Shown here: positions 1 to 10,783 of the stretch, in pieces
Layout: each line of letters begins with the position of its first letter
Numbering within the stretch: the stretch's first letter is position 1
Assembly: GCA_030220185.1 (NCBI GenBank)
Contig: JASPKZ010003419.1
Coordinates: 345,501 to 409,500, forward strand
From: Diploptera punctata
Lineage: Eukaryota > Arthropoda > Insecta > Blattodea > Blaberidae
Direction: 5' to 3'
DNA length: 64,000 nt
The notes under the pieces: model-generated
The model's input: the letters and a program-made list of their open reading frames with translations, nothing else
The model's database searches: none
Told to the model about the DNA's origin: nothing
Translations under genes and position numbers: made by a program

Positions 1-1
1 C

Positions 2-154
2 CAATTAGATAGTATAACTGTCACAGGATTGATGACCGGAGCAAGAGGTGCTATACCAGGATTCTTAGCTAAATTTTGGAATTTCTTAGATTTGGACAGG
101 GTGTGTCTTCCTAAATTGCCATCGCTGCCATTAGAGGATCAATTTAAATTTTAA
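2..154 (+). pseudogene. C-terminal tail of an unidentified ORF
   Basis: One frame is open from the window edge for about 50 codons and ends at a TAA at 152-154. The peptide contains TGLMTGARGAIPGF and ends DQFKF. I do not recognise the family with confidence. The position beside repeats suggests a transposon-derived ORF end. The stop codon overlaps the TTAA that begins the neighbouring element. The N-terminal part lies outside the window. Confidence 0.25.
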
Positions 155-2117
155 CCTTTACACTGCTACGAACGGGTATATCCGTTGGCAAAGAAAATGC
201 TTGCTGTTCTATGGGTGTGTATATCCATTCTCAACTCCAAAAGCATCATCATCATCATCATAGTACATTCACGAATTTAGGCCATTTGTTGACCTGTTTC
301 GGCCTCAAGAGAAACACCATCCAGAAGTCTTTTGAGTGGACGTCCTGGTCTTCTTCTTCCTGCAGATTGATATCTTAACATTTGTTTGGGTATTCTGTGA
401 TCTTCCATTCGATGAACATGTTGTACCCATCTTGACTTATAATCAGAAATTTTGTTTTCTAAAGATTCCATGTGTAATTCTTCTAAGATGTCTTCATTTT
501 TTTGTGATCTAGTAGTGTGTATCCTGCAGTCCTCCGAAGATATCTCATTTCAGCAGATCTAAGTCTCTGTATATCCTTCTGTTTCAACGTCCACACTTCG
601 CTACCATACAAAAGTGTTGGAAGAGCCAGTGTTTTATACACTTTCAGTCTTGAATGCTTTTGGACTAACTGTGGCTTGAAGATAGAATTTATTAACCCTA
701 AAATTCTTAAAAATTTAGATATTTTTGCATTTACATCCTTTTCTTCTTCATATGAGATATTGCATCCTAGATATGTAAAATTATTCACCTGCTCCAAAAT
801 TTTATTGTCCAGTACAATTTTACTTCTGACAGGATCTACACCTTGAAATGCCATAATTTTTGTTTTTTCTGTAGATATCTTTAATCCATATTCTTCTGTA
901 ATTTTGTTAAGTTCATACAGACCTTTCTGTAGATTATCTTCGGAATTTGCTATTATTATTTGGTCATCTGCAAACAATAGGGTGTTTAATTTTCTATTTT
1001 CGATATTCTTATTCCAAATTTATATGTTTTGTTCCAGCAACATATCACTTCATTGATATAAATTGCAAACAGTGTTGGGGATAGGGGGCAGCTTTGTCTC
1101 ACACCACGGTTTATAATTCCTTCTTCAGAAAATCTGTTATTTAATTTAATCTTCATGGTGTTGTCTTTGTAAATATTTTGTATGTTCTGCCGAAGTAAAT
1201 TTGGTAGATTTCTGTCTTCCAATATATTTAAGAGTTTTTATCTCTTGACTGTGTCGAATGCTTTTCAAAATCTATGAAAGCAAAATGTGTTTCTAAGTTG
1301 AATCTCTTCTTTTTTCAAGCAATAGTTTAACAGAAAATGCTGAATCAATACAAGATCGTCCTTTCCTAAATCCATTTTGACATTCCATAAGGAATGTTTC
1401 ACTGAAACTTTTCAATTTTCCATTTAAAATGTCTGCATAAATTTTGTAGCAAGTGTTTAACAAACTGATTCCCCTATAGTTGTCCATTTTTCTCTTGTCT
1501 CCTTTCTTGAACAGGGGTATAACAATGCTTGTCTTCCATTCTTGTGGTATATCTGCATTTTTGAATACATTATTAAAGAATGACAACAGTCTTTCATGGA
1601 ACTGTTTGCCTGCATATTTGTACAATTCAGAATTCAAGCCATCTGTGCCAGTTGCCTTTCCATTGTTTAATTTCTTTAAACTATTGTTCAATTCTTCCAA
1701 TGATATTATGGAATCTGTCTCATTATTATTTCGGAAAATTGTATCTTCATAGCTATTGTCAGTCCAAAGACTTATATAATAATTGAAAAAATCTTCTTTT
1801 GTTACTCCGCAATTAATTTTGGTAGATTCTTTAATATATTTATTCAAATGTTTTAATATTTTGAAGGCATTAGGTTGGAGCTTATGCAAATCTGATTCTA
1901 AATGTGTAACAAAATTTAACCATGTTTTCCTATGTCTCTTTCTTATTTCCAACTCCAAACGCCTGCTAGTTATATAATACGTATTGCATTGCTTTCAAAC
2001 TAAGCAGGCATATACTGCCATCTCTTAGGAACCTAAATAAACTTTTTCCATATTTCTCCCTGCATTGAGCAAGGAGGGTTTTAAAGGCTGGAAATATCTC
2101 AGCAGTGAAAAGGTTAA
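151..2117. mobile_element. Possible piggyBac-like TTAA-flanked element, split by an RTE insertion
   Basis: TTAA at 151-154 is followed by CCTTTACACTGCT, and the inverse AGCAGTGAAAAGG at 2101-2113 runs into TTAA at 2114-2117. TTAA target duplications with CC(C/T)TTT termini are typical of piggyBac-type transposons and their MITEs. Short non-coding arms (155-243 and about 1970-2113) flank an internal RTE fragment that would be a later insertion. No transposase is seen, so the assignment rests on termini only. Confidence 0.35.
244..1970 (-). mobile_element. RTE-like non-LTR retrotransposon fragment (family A), defective
   Basis: Read on the minus strand, a reverse transcriptase is spread over broken frames. 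1958-1293 holds the N-terminal RT part (NNGKATGTDGLNSELYKY, then WKTSIVIPLFKKGDK and YRGISLL). 1222-986 carries GVRQSCPLSPTLFAIYINEV. 977-483 starts with the catalytic FADD box (MFADDQIIIANSEDNL) and continues to LLYGSEVWTLKQKD. 471-277 is the C-terminal tail (RWVQHVHRMEDHRIPKQM, GRPLKRLLDG). The 3' end carries an (ATG)n tail, seen as CATCATCAT at 244-261. Frameshifts or stops between blocks make it non-functional. The endonuclease domain is absent, so it is 5' truncated. RTE/BovB-like clade membership is inferred from the RT tail. Confidence 0.85.
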
Positions 2118-2402
2118 GAAAACATCTTTTGCACTTTATAGAATATACTCCAATTACAATTTGATTTTTTTAAATTTATTTACAAACTGCATTTCATCAA
2201 ACTTCGAAAACTAATGTTCCGTATCACTTTGTCCTTGAGCCAATCATCTAATGAGGAAAGTTTTATACAATAATAACTTCCACACGATTATCTACATACA
2301 GAAAGCGAAAATGTCTTCAATTCCTATTTAATTTTGGGGGATTGTGTATGAATCAAATTCTACCTTTAAGAAGTCTGAATATTCATAGCTTCAGCGTCAT
2401 TG

Positions 2403-2895
2403 ATGGTCTTCTTCTTAAACTTAATTTGTAGGATTTTATCCTGTTTATTTCCAAAATCACTCCTCGGAGGAAGAGGTACTGGATGTACATTCACTGTCTA
2501 TCCATCTCTTGGCTGGTCTTCCTCTTGTTCTTCTCCCGTCCATTGATCTATCTTCTTTAGCTCTTTTTGCAAGCCGGTTTTCTTCCATTCTTTCTATATG
2601 ATCTTTCCAATATTTTCGTCTATCTATAATAAATTTGGTTATGTCTTGAATATGGCAGTTGTCCCTAATTTCTGTGTTGTGTATTTTATCAAATAATGTT
2701 TTCCCCTGAATAGTTCTTAAGATTTTCATTTCGCATGTGCTTATTATTTGTTTAGTTTTTGTAGTATCAGCTCTAGTTTCTGCTCCATATACGATAACTG
2801 GTCGAACTATCGTTCTGTATATGCGGGTTTTGCTTTCTATTGACATATGTTTGTTGCGCCAAATTAAATCTTTCATATATCCTGATATTTGTGCG
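2403..2895 (-). mobile_element. RTE-like LINE 3' fragment (family D)
   Basis: The minus-strand ORF 2900-2457 encodes an RT C-terminal region: RTIVRPVIVYGAETRAD, then ILRTIQGKTLFDKIHN, YWKDHIERMEENRLAKR and RTRGRPAKRWID. The polymerase core is missing. The 3' end lies near 2405 with a short AAGAAG-type tail. The insertion interrupts sequence that is continuous upstream of GrL4 (10055-10105), which serves as an empty-site comparator. Confidence 0.75.
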
Positions 2896-3314
2896 ATCAA
2901 TAGTTTTTAATATAACTACTGGTCTATTGTGTAAAGTAACAGTAATGGGGAGATTAAAATTATACCTGGGGCAATTGTTCATACATCTTCAAAACAGTTG
3001 ACCTTCGAGAAGAAATCGATTATTAAAATAATGAAACATGGTGAAACTTACTAAACAAAATAAAAAAAATAGATTTTGTTATACAAATATGTATCCTTAA
3101 ATAACACTGTATAACTGTCAGTTAATTTAAATAAGATACACAATTCTCAGGTTACATGCTACATTTTACCTCTCTGAGACTTTATGACACGCACACAATG
3201 TGCAATTAACGTAATTAAAAATTAAACAGATACGTAACTTCTTCAATACTGTAATTTAACCCGTTCAGACACTGAGTCGAGTTACAGTTTTACAAAGCAA
3301 CAAAACACATCAAC

Positions 3315-3682
3315 ATGGACAAAGAAGAATTTAACAGCAGTGTAAAGTATTTGTTCATATTATCACAGATTTTTGGTTTAACATCTATTTCACCATTCAT
3401 AAAAACAATAAACATGAACATTGGAAACTTAAATGTCTCTACTTTGCTTGGAGTGTGTTTTGGATATTGTTAACAAGTGTACTTTTTTTAGTATTTCACA
3501 TCTTTTAAGAGAAAAATTGAAAAATATTCAAGAAGGAGCCACTAAAACTAACAATTATTGAGACCCATTCTTACAGCACCACGTTCGTCACAAATGTGAT
3601 CTTGCAAAGTAACAACCTACCAAGAATACTGAATACGTTGTGCAAAGTGAACACATTGTGCAAAGTGGAGAACACGTAGTAA
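3315..3682 (+). pseudogene. GrL1: gustatory receptor pseudogene, N-terminal part
   Basis: The first about 30 codons (MDKEEFNSSVKYLFILSQIF, then PISPF with the leading P replaced by S) closely match the intact GrL4. A frameshift after the FIK residues leads to a TAA near 3472. Homology continues out of frame through TM1 and TM2 equivalents (about 3440-3580) and the NNLPRILNTLCKVN block (about 3610-3680), then stops. The receptor core and C-terminus are gone. GR proteins are seven-transmembrane ligand-gated channels of gustatory neurons; this copy cannot make one. Confidence 0.85.
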
Positions 3683-4181
3683 CTGTGAATTTTGAATCCA
3701 AGGAAGTAAGATCGCGGGGAGACAGAATGCAAAAGTGTTAAATGATGGTATATTTTGTACACAATAACTCTTATTAGCGGCTTTAATGAACGCACTTTGA
3801 TATTACCTTGAATTATTGATATGACAACACAATGTGGGTATTAAACTGGCATCGGGTTGTTTTTTTTCAAAACGAAAACATGTCCAGAATTTTATATTTT
3901 TCCCGTAAAAATGATCGTCTCTTCGACTCTCTGAATGATCAGTGTACGCTATACGTACATGAAAATAACAAATTAACTCAACATATCAAAATACGAATCA
4001 ATATTAATAATTATAAATAAATTATTTGATATTTCACTGGAAAGTTACAGTTTAAATTTTATTATTTTATTTATGGGTACAACAGTAGGAATATAAGATA
4101 GTAAAAACTTCTCAGTCACGTGATACTGTAAACTCTAATCTTGTATAAACGAACTTTCACTTCAGTTAGACTCACATAAAT

Positions 4182-5338
4182 ATGGACAAATAAACATTTA
4201 ACAGTAGCGTAAAATGTTTGTTTCTCTTATCACAAATTTTGGGTTTAACGCCAATTTCACCATTCAAGAAACATGAAATTTTCAAAGTTAAAAGTTTGCA
4301 CATAGCTTGTGTTTTGGATTCTATTAACAAGTGGAAATGACCGCTATGTTCGGTACGTTTTGGCGAATTCGTACAAGGATGTGCCTCCATAAGTAAGAAT
4401 AACTGTAAAAATTTCGTATGCCATTATATTTCTAGGAAATCTGATCACTTTATTAGACAACTTCCCAAAAATAATGAATACATTTTGCAAGGTGAACAAC
4501 GTAACTCTACCAAGATCAGGTGATCAGTTGTACGAAAAAGAGAAATTGTGTTCTATCAAAAACATTATAATCGTGTGTGTAGTTAATTTAGCTATTGTCA
4601 TCATTGTTTGTTGGGCATTTCGAGAAGCGTCTTCTGATAAAATTATACACAACTCTTTGGAAAACCTGCCAATGTTCGTGACCTGAGTGTTAAGCATTTC
4701 AATTCAACGCATTGGTCAAAACATCAACAAAAATGTGACATTAATTAACAACATGGTTTTAACTATCAGCAAAACTGTATAAAACAATTTTCCTAAATTC
4801 GAAAACTTCTAGAAGAAGTATAAACATTTTTTAAGATATGTCAGCAGTTTCAGTCATCAGGCTATCAGAGGACGTTCAGTTGATACAAAACATTTATATT
4901 GACTTCTACGAAGCCAAGGAACTGTTAAACATAACCTACGAAATACCTGTTATACTTCAGGTGCTGAACTGTTATTCGCTGTCTGTTATGACTGTTATTG
5001 AGGGAAGCGATGCTTTAACTAGAAACACTGATGATTTGACACTCGTTTTTGATGTTTCTGCTTGCATACGTGTTTTTGACGCCGGCGTGGATTTTACTCA
5101 ACTGCCATCAGGTATCTGGAGAATCAGCGAAGATAATTTCAAACATTCAGAATGTGATGGTCAGATGTGACGTATCCCATGATGTCAAACGTAATTTAAA
5201 CACATTTCTATATATAATGAGAGATACGCCACTTCAACTCACACCTTGTGGGCTTTTCACATTGAACCTGTTTTTTCTTTGCAGCACATCGGTTTGATCC
5301 GCAAGTATGTTGTGGTTACGGTACACATTGAAGAATGA
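4182..5338 (+). pseudogene. GrL2: gustatory receptor pseudogene, near full length
   Basis: The copy starts ATGGACAAA followed at once by TAA (4191), so translation would stop at codon 4. Receptor homology continues: LSQILGLTPISPF at about 4225-4265, KIMNTFCKVNNVTLPRSG at about 4470-4520, and CSIKNIIIVCVVNLAIVIIV (TM3). MSAVSVIRLSEDVQLIQNIY begins at 4838, and LTPCGLFTLNLFFLCST at about 5235-5290. The last stop is TGA 5336-5338. The TM1-TM2 section is shortened and several frame changes occur (near 4680, 5040 and 5160). It belongs to the GrL1/GrL4 subfamily. Confidence 0.88.
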
Positions 5339-5444
5339 ATGTTTGTTTGATCTTGACCCAATTATTGTTACAAATTCTCAATATACGTGTAAATATTTGA
5401 AATCAGAATATATAATAATAAATATTTCGCACTCAACTTTACTT

Positions 5445-5798
5445 TCAAGTACCGAAGTACGAATGTTGAAATATAAAGATATGCAGATACTTAGATCTAC
5501 AGAAATTAAATTCTTCGGAGGACGGCAGGATACTATTAGATCATTAAAAAATGAAGACATGTTAGAAAGGATTGCACATGGGATCTTCAGAAAAAAAATT
5601 CTGATTATAAGTCAAGATGGTTTCAACATGTTCAGCGAATGGAAGATCACAGGATGCCCAAACAAATGTTAAGATATCAACCTGCAGGAAGAAGAAGTTC
5701 AGGACGTCCACTCAAAAGACTTTTGGATGATGTTTTTCTCGAGGCCGAAACAGGTCAACAAATGGCCTAAATTCGTGAATGTACTATGATGATGATGA
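5445..5798 (+). mobile_element. RTE-like family A 3' end
   Basis: The + strand copy of the family A tail shows EVRMLKYKDMQILRSTEIKF, then MLERIAHG and MFSEWKITGCPNKC in shifting frames. It then has CTCAAAAGACTTTTGGATGA (RPLKRLLDD) and an ATGATGATGA tail at 5788-5798. It begins about 100 bp after the GrL2 stop and is severely 5' truncated. A frame break near 5650 separates the IPKQM and GRPLKRL parts. Confidence 0.8.
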
Positions 5799-6327
5799 AT
5801 ATTACGTATAAAATAATACTGGTAAAAGCGAGATGACAATTATTCTGTAGTGATTAAACGACGAGTTTAAAAAATAAGGTAAAACAATTGAAATGAGCAT
5901 TTTTGATGTAATGTTTGTGTTAAAGTTTTTTTGTATAAATTACACAGTTTAAAATATGGAACATCGCAAAAACTGGAACTGATGTCATTTTGATATAGAA
6001 AAATGTCCTTTGAAATATTTGAAAACATTGTTCGAGTAAAAATTGTATACATGTGGATAATAGAATATTAAAAAAAACATTTTCATGACATGTAGTACTA
6101 AAAGTATCCGATATAAATGTTATCAGTCCAGTATGCCTCACGCATTCCTTACGTTTGCCATCTTGTCAGCTCTTAGCTGAATCTGTCTACAATAGCGCAA
6201 CAACCCAATGTAGTGCCTTAGTCTCTTCTTAGTTAGGAGTTTCTAGACCAAATTAATTTAGTTAGGCTTATTTCCGTAAAGATGTCATGAATAGTATGCG
6301 GTCAACATACCAACACAATGAGACATC
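5799..6327. other. Unassigned AT-rich intergenic DNA
   Basis: I see only short random ORFs and no receptor or RT similarity here. Nothing specific can be supported. Confidence 0.5.
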
Positions 6328-6580
6328 TAGTGGGCGTATAAGGTATTACTAGGATGATGAAAGTAGTTAAAGTTTGCTTAGATGCCTCTTTATTCAGACT
6401 TAAGGATCTATCACCAGCCTGAAAATCTTCAGACTCGAGACCCACGTCCTGAAATCTTCCCCGGAGAACTTCCTCCATCAACTTTTCCATACTAAAAAAA
6501 TCATTGATCCCGGTCGGTTTCAACCCGCAACCCTCGGGACCAGAGGCAAAAAACATAACCACCAGTCCACCACGTTGAAT
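6328..6580 (-). mobile_element. tRNA-headed SINE, family b (minus)
   Basis: On the minus strand the head contains a Pol III B-box-like GGGTTGAAACCGACCGGG (around 6505-6530), preceded by CTCTGGTCCCGAGGGT. The body matches the + copy at 33551-33795 (GTCTGAAGATTTTCAGG, then AGGCATCTAAGCAAA, ending near ACTAGATGTC). Divergence between the copies indicates an old family. Confidence 0.65.
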
Positions 6581-6887
6581 AGGAATACATACTTTTTAAT
6601 GCATTTGGGGGAAATGTGGACAAACAATTTATTTTATGTAACTGAGCATTTCTTATTGTTTAATGCACAATAAATTAACTTTAATAAATGGAAAAAATAT
6701 TTACAATAATTATATGTTTTGAGGTATATTTGTAGCAACAGTTGTGATATTTGTCATGGAAACAACAGTATTTATATATTTATTTATGAAATCAAGATAA
6801 TCAAATAGAACAAGCAAGCACTTTCATATCTGTGCATCTCTCAACTGGCGACAGTCAAGTTTGAGTTTACCAAAGCCACAACATGCA
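6581..6887. other. AT-rich spacer, 5' flank of GrL3 relic
   Basis: No coding signal is seen. The last about 60 bases (CAGTCAAGTTTGAGTTTACC and following) resemble the 5' flank just upstream of the GrL1 and GrL4 start codons, so this end belongs to the duplicated receptor unit. Confidence 0.4.
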
Positions 6888-7050
6888 TTAATACAGACAA
6901 AACTAATCTGATAGCATTCTAAAATATTTCTACCTGTTATCTCAAATTTTGTGTTTAACAACTACCTCATCCTTCATTAAACATGACAAACATGAATATT
7001 TCTAAATAAAAGTTTTTGTTTTGTTTTTAAGGTTCATCAAATTGAATATC
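6888..7050 (+). pseudogene. GrL3: gustatory receptor relic (N-terminal scrap)
   Basis: The sequence aligns by eye with the first about 50 codons of GrL4. ACAGACAAAACTAAT corresponds to ATGGACAAA; TATCTCAAATTTTGTGTTTA corresponds to the LSQIFGL region; CTCATCCTTCATTAAACATG corresponds to PISPFIK. The ATG is lost and there are in-frame stops. Similarity fades after about 7050. It is a deeply decayed member of the GrL1/2/4 subfamily. Confidence 0.6.
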
Positions 7051-7190
7051 GGTTATACTACAAAATTTCAAAACAGAATAAATATAATTTTAATAATTCC
7101 GCGTGAAAACAAAACAACTAGAGACATAGTTGATGACGATGATAAAACAAAGGTAAATCATCAGAAATAAAGTTCGGAAGTGATATAAGG

Positions 7191-7205
7191 TCGCGCGCGC
7201 GCGCG

Positions 7206-7236
<31 letters not shown>
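7191..7236. repeat. Compound microsatellite (CG)n(CA)n(TA)n
   Basis: Alternating purine-pyrimidine run changing from GCGCGC to CACACA to TATATA. Such runs can adopt Z-DNA; here it is most simply a microsatellite. Confidence 0.9.
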
Positions 7237-7484
7237 TATCATACCATATTAAGCTTGCATTGCTCAATGTTAAATATTTAATTATAACATCGATAAAGCG
7301 TCACTGCTATAAAGTAAAAATATTCTCTTTAATTTGCTTACTTGTTATAGTCAGCTACTAGATGGCAGTGAAGACCGAGTTCTCGCGACATCTAGTAATA
7401 ATGGGGAATATAATACATATATAAGAAAAATAAATGTTTGAATTGGATTCGCCTGGTGGTGTAATGGATATATATATATATATC

Positions 7485-7695
7485 AGAGCAAAGATTGCCT
7501 AAAATTGTTATGGAATGGATCCAAATAGAAAGGAGGAAGAGAGGAAGACCGAAGAAAACTTGGATAGAAGGGGTACAAGCAGCTATGAATATCAGAGGAT
7601 TGGAGGGAGATTAATGGATGGACAGAGAGGAATTGGCGTTTGGTTTCCGGAAGACGCTGGCAGCTTCCATGATACCGGGTGATGATGATATATAT
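7485..7695 (+). mobile_element. RTE-like LINE 3' fragment
   Basis: The + strand reads in one frame QRLPKIVMEWIQIERRKRGR, then PKKTWIEGVQAAMNIRGLEG, a stop near 7613, and further homology (MDREEW, FPEDAGSF). A GATGATGAT tail at 7681-7691 is followed by a TA/TG microsatellite. RGRPKKTWI(D/E)G is the usual basic C-terminal motif of RTE-type ORFs. Only this tail remains. Confidence 0.65.
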
Positions 7696-7719
7696 ACATA
7701 TGCATGTGTGTGTGTGTGT

Positions 7720-7830
7720 ATATATAAGGCTATTGTAGAGAATTTTATAGCATATGGATCACAGATATGGTGCCAAGCTAACAAGGTATTATCAACAGAG
7801 ATGGATAACTGGAGAAGATTATCGTAAGTA
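7720..7830 (+). mobile_element. LINE RT C-terminal scrap
   Basis: Short reading IVENFIAYGSQIWCQANKVL, then STEMDNWRRLS resembles the (V/L)YGxExW region that follows the RT core in RTE-type elements. It is bounded by a microsatellite on the left and the hairpin element at 7833 on the right. Confidence 0.5.
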
Positions 7831-7832
7831 AT

Positions 7833-8265
7833 GCCACGAGTGATTTCCAAATTATCGATAAATTCACGACTCACGAAGTGAGGAGTGAATTTATCTAGAG
7901 AATTTGGAAATCAAGAGTGGCATTTGTTAGGACTATTTAACGAATAAAATTAAGCTGTTTACTCACAAATCATTATTTAACTATAGTTATTTTAAAATAT
8001 TTATATATTTAATGTAAACGGCGATGTTTGAAAACAAATGAGAAACTATAGGTACGCTTCTACTGCTTCTTTTGTTTATCACTGCAACCAGATCATACTA
8101 TTTATTGCAAAAGGAACGCAATATTGTAAGGAGGAGCTTTCTTTAATATGGTAATTATAACACTGATAAATATTTGGTGAAACACGACTCTGATTGGTTG
8201 TAAAATAGAAATCATTGAAATGTGATTGGTCATTAACTCCCATTTGGGGCATGAGTTAAATAGTC
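7833..8265 (+). mobile_element. Hairpin-headed interspersed element, copy 1
   Basis: It begins GCCACGAGTGATTTCCAAAT and folds against GAATTTGGAAATCAAGAGTGGC about 60 bp later, giving an imperfect long hairpin. It ends with GAGTTAAATAGTC, the inverse of GACTATTTAAC near 7920. Two more copies lie at 40837-41240 and 62879-63582. There is no ORF. It is probably a non-autonomous DNA element (MITE-like), class uncertain. Confidence 0.6.
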
Positions 8266-8379
8266 GAGGAAATACAGATTAGAAAAAATAGAATCCTTGA
8301 AATTACGAAAATTGTGAAGTTAAAACAAATGCATTACTGACAATAAAGGACATCTCAAGAGGATGACATGCGATAGAAT

Positions 8380-8540
8380 CACTAAGAAGATCTTGGAGCG
8401 GAGAATAGATGGAAAAAGAAAAAAAAGGGAAAGACCTAAGGAAGGTTGTATGGACGGTGTGAGAGTGAACTGGGACTTACAGATGAAGATGTTAAGGACC
8501 TTTACAACTGGTGAAGGTGATTTCTTTTAGGGCGACGGAA
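8380..8540 (+). mobile_element. RTE-like LINE 3' scrap
   Basis: Reads MTCDRITKKILERRIDGKRK, then RERPKEGCMDGVRVNWDLQM. This is the basic RTE C-terminal tail pattern in a variant family. It is truncated on both sides. Confidence 0.5.
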
Positions 8541-8618
8541 AACAACTGGATTTTAAATAATTTTTAATAAATATATAAGAGAATCGGGGGCTCATTTGTT
8601 AGAAATCTAAATATAGAG

Positions 8619-8786
8619 GTAAAGTGATCCCACTACAGGCCTTAGGAGGCCCTTGGGGTAGTAGGAGGTTAAGGCTCCCACTTTTTCTAGATAATTGGCA
8701 CTTGATGTCAGCCGGGTCCAGCCCTGCGTGACGGCCGCCTTTACCCCCAGAACAACAGTGCAGTACTCATTTCCGTTTTCATGTTT
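8619..8786 (-). mobile_element. SINE family a, 3' part (minus)
   Basis: It matches the 3' half of the complete copies at 10125-10427 and 27578-27877, including GTAAAGTGATCCCACTACAG and the CTTTACCCCCAGAACAACAG segment. The tRNA-like head is missing. Confidence 0.8.
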
Positions 8787-8799
8787 TGAGCAGCATGAG

Positions 8800-8895
8800 G
8801 GGAAAAGTGATTGGACGCTGGAGATTGGAATGACAGAGAGAAGTGCAGGAGAATGACAGTGGATTAACTAGGTGCAGGAAGATTATGGTATGTTA
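8800..8895 (+). mobile_element. RTE-like LINE 3' scrap
   Basis: GATTGGACGCTGGAGATTGG and GGAGAATGACAGTGGATTAA match the fragment at 25590-25765. It is the tail end of an RTE-type ORF; no polymerase motifs remain. Confidence 0.45.
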
Positions 8896-9129
8896 GTAGC
8901 TTTCACTTGTTCAACATACTTCCTTGACTGAACTTACCTACACATTTGTTTCGGCTACACGATCATGTATAGTCTGTCCATAGAATCTGTAGAGAAGCTT
9001 TTCGAAATAAACCATCTACGCAGGAGGCGGACAAAAATGCACCTCGAATTAGGCTGCGGTAGGAAGTACAGGAAGGAGAACAGATCAAGTGGCATTACTC
9101 ATTTCGGACTAGAGTTTCAGGGGACTTAG

Positions 9130-9900
9130 CGCCGACTCTGGGACCGAGTGACCCAAGGACAATCTGTGAGGTCGTCAGGAGTTGAGCGACCTGACGTACT
9201 AATGCTCAGGCTGGACCCATTTCAGCAACCAAACACCTCCCCAGCTGGTGCACTGGAGGAAAGGTCGGTGTATGCGGTAGAGAGTCCTCCCGGTCAAGTC
9301 CAAGGGACTCGTGAACCATTAGTGGGGTAGACAAGAGTTGAGCGCCTTGTCTTACTATTTGCTCATCTGTTGGAGCTTGCGAGCTCCGTGCTGGCCCACA
9401 ACTGCAGCAGAAGGCGTCCCTGGCGGCAGACCAGGGCTCGGCTCGGACCAGTGCAGAGGGGAGCAACTGTACTGGTTCCTGGCTCGGCCTACGGGCCCGT
9501 CGACAAACTGTGGGGTCGCCAGGAGATGAGCACCTGGATGTACTAAAAGTCTCACACTGTTGGGCTTGTAGCCCTAGCCGGTCTCACAACAGCTGCAGGA
9601 CACGTCCCTGGAGGCAGAACAGGGGAATGGTCGGTGGATCTGCGACATCAGTCCTCCCGGCTAGGCTCAAGGAGCCCGTGGACCAACTGTGGGGTCGTCA
9701 GGAATGAGCGACCTGATGTACTATGTAGCTCAGCAATTCCCAGAACTTGCAAACTCCAACACCCTCTCCCTGGGGTGTTGGTTTAAGGACCGTGAACTTG
9801 AACGTGGACGTGAACATAGGATAGGGAGGACTAGAACTAGGACTTGGGAGTATGGTCATGACGACCGAGGTATCCCAAGGGGTGGGGGAAGGGCCTAGTT
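9130..9900. repeat. GC-rich block of degenerate about 180-190 bp tandem units
   Basis: The block is strikingly GC-rich in an AT-rich region. Units share TGTGGGGTCGTCAGGAATGA, GCCCTAGCCGGTCTCA and CGTCCCTGGAGGCAG-like strings, with recognisable junctions near 9170, 9330, 9520 and 9700. One or two units recur at 50790-51130. No credible ORF is conserved between units. It is a satellite-like repeat or the internal repeat of an unidentified element. Confidence 0.7.
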
Positions 9901-10124
9901 TCAAGCGAGAAAGATGTCTAATCGAAAAACTGACAAATTTCTTAACACATTTCACGGATAGACTGTAGATATAGAAGGCGAAAAGTTCTTAGATTCATTT
10001 TATTTTGCAAGATTTTGTAAGAATACAATTCAGCCTTCAATAAATATTAAAATTCATAGCTTCAGCATCATCGATGACCAATAGTTTTTAATGTAACTAT
10101 TGGTCTATTAACTAAAGTACTCGT

Positions 10125-10427
10125 AAAGGGGGCACGCCGTAGCGTAGTGGTTAAGGCAGTGCGCTACAAACCGGAAGGTCGAGGGTTCAAGTCCCGGTGA
10201 GGTCAGGATTTTTAAACTGACCCAAATCTTCTGGCGGCACCATGGCCCTGGGGTCGACTCAGCCTCTCTAACTGAAGTGAGTATCAGGTGCTTGTTCTGG
10301 GGGTAAAGGCGGTCATCACGCAGGGCTGACAACCCGGCCGGCATCAAGTGCCGATTTTCTAGAAAAAGTGGGAGTCTTAACATCCCACTACCCCAAGCGC
10401 CTCCCGAGGCCTGTAGTGGGATCACTT
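10125..10427 (+). mobile_element. Complete tRNA-headed SINE, family a, with 7-bp TSD
   Basis: The head carries an A-box-like TAGCGTAGTGGTTAAG (10140-10155) and a B-box GGTTCAAGTCCC (10184-10195) of a Pol III promoter. The tRNA-unrelated body ends GTAGTGGGATCACTT. TACTCGT at 10118-10124 is repeated at 10428-10434 as the target duplication. The site is in the 5' flank of GrL4 and is empty in the matching flank of GrL1 (about 2905-2960). Confidence 0.85.
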
Positions 10428-10783
10428 TACTCGTCCAATAAATATTAACACGATACCTGGTGCAATTGTTCATGTAATGTGAATGAGAAATCTATTATTA
10501 AAATTATAAAATATTGTGAAACATAAAAAAACTATGTACATTTTCAAACATAAAAATATAATTAAATAACACGAAATAATGAAACTATATGATGTAATTT
10601 AAATAAGAGATATAATCCTTTGATTACTGGTTACATTTACCCCTCTGAGCCCTTATTGCACGCAAACAATGTGCAATTATCGTAATTAAAAAAGAAACAG
10701 TCACGTAACATTCAATAATGTCATTTAATCCATTCAAACACTGTGTCCAGTTACAGTTTTGCAAAGCAACAAAATACATCAAC

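Noticed and set aside
517..846. 109-codon + ORF, and its counterpart at 58945-59205
   Set aside because: Antisense to the family A reverse transcriptase; conserved only because the LINE copies are homologous.
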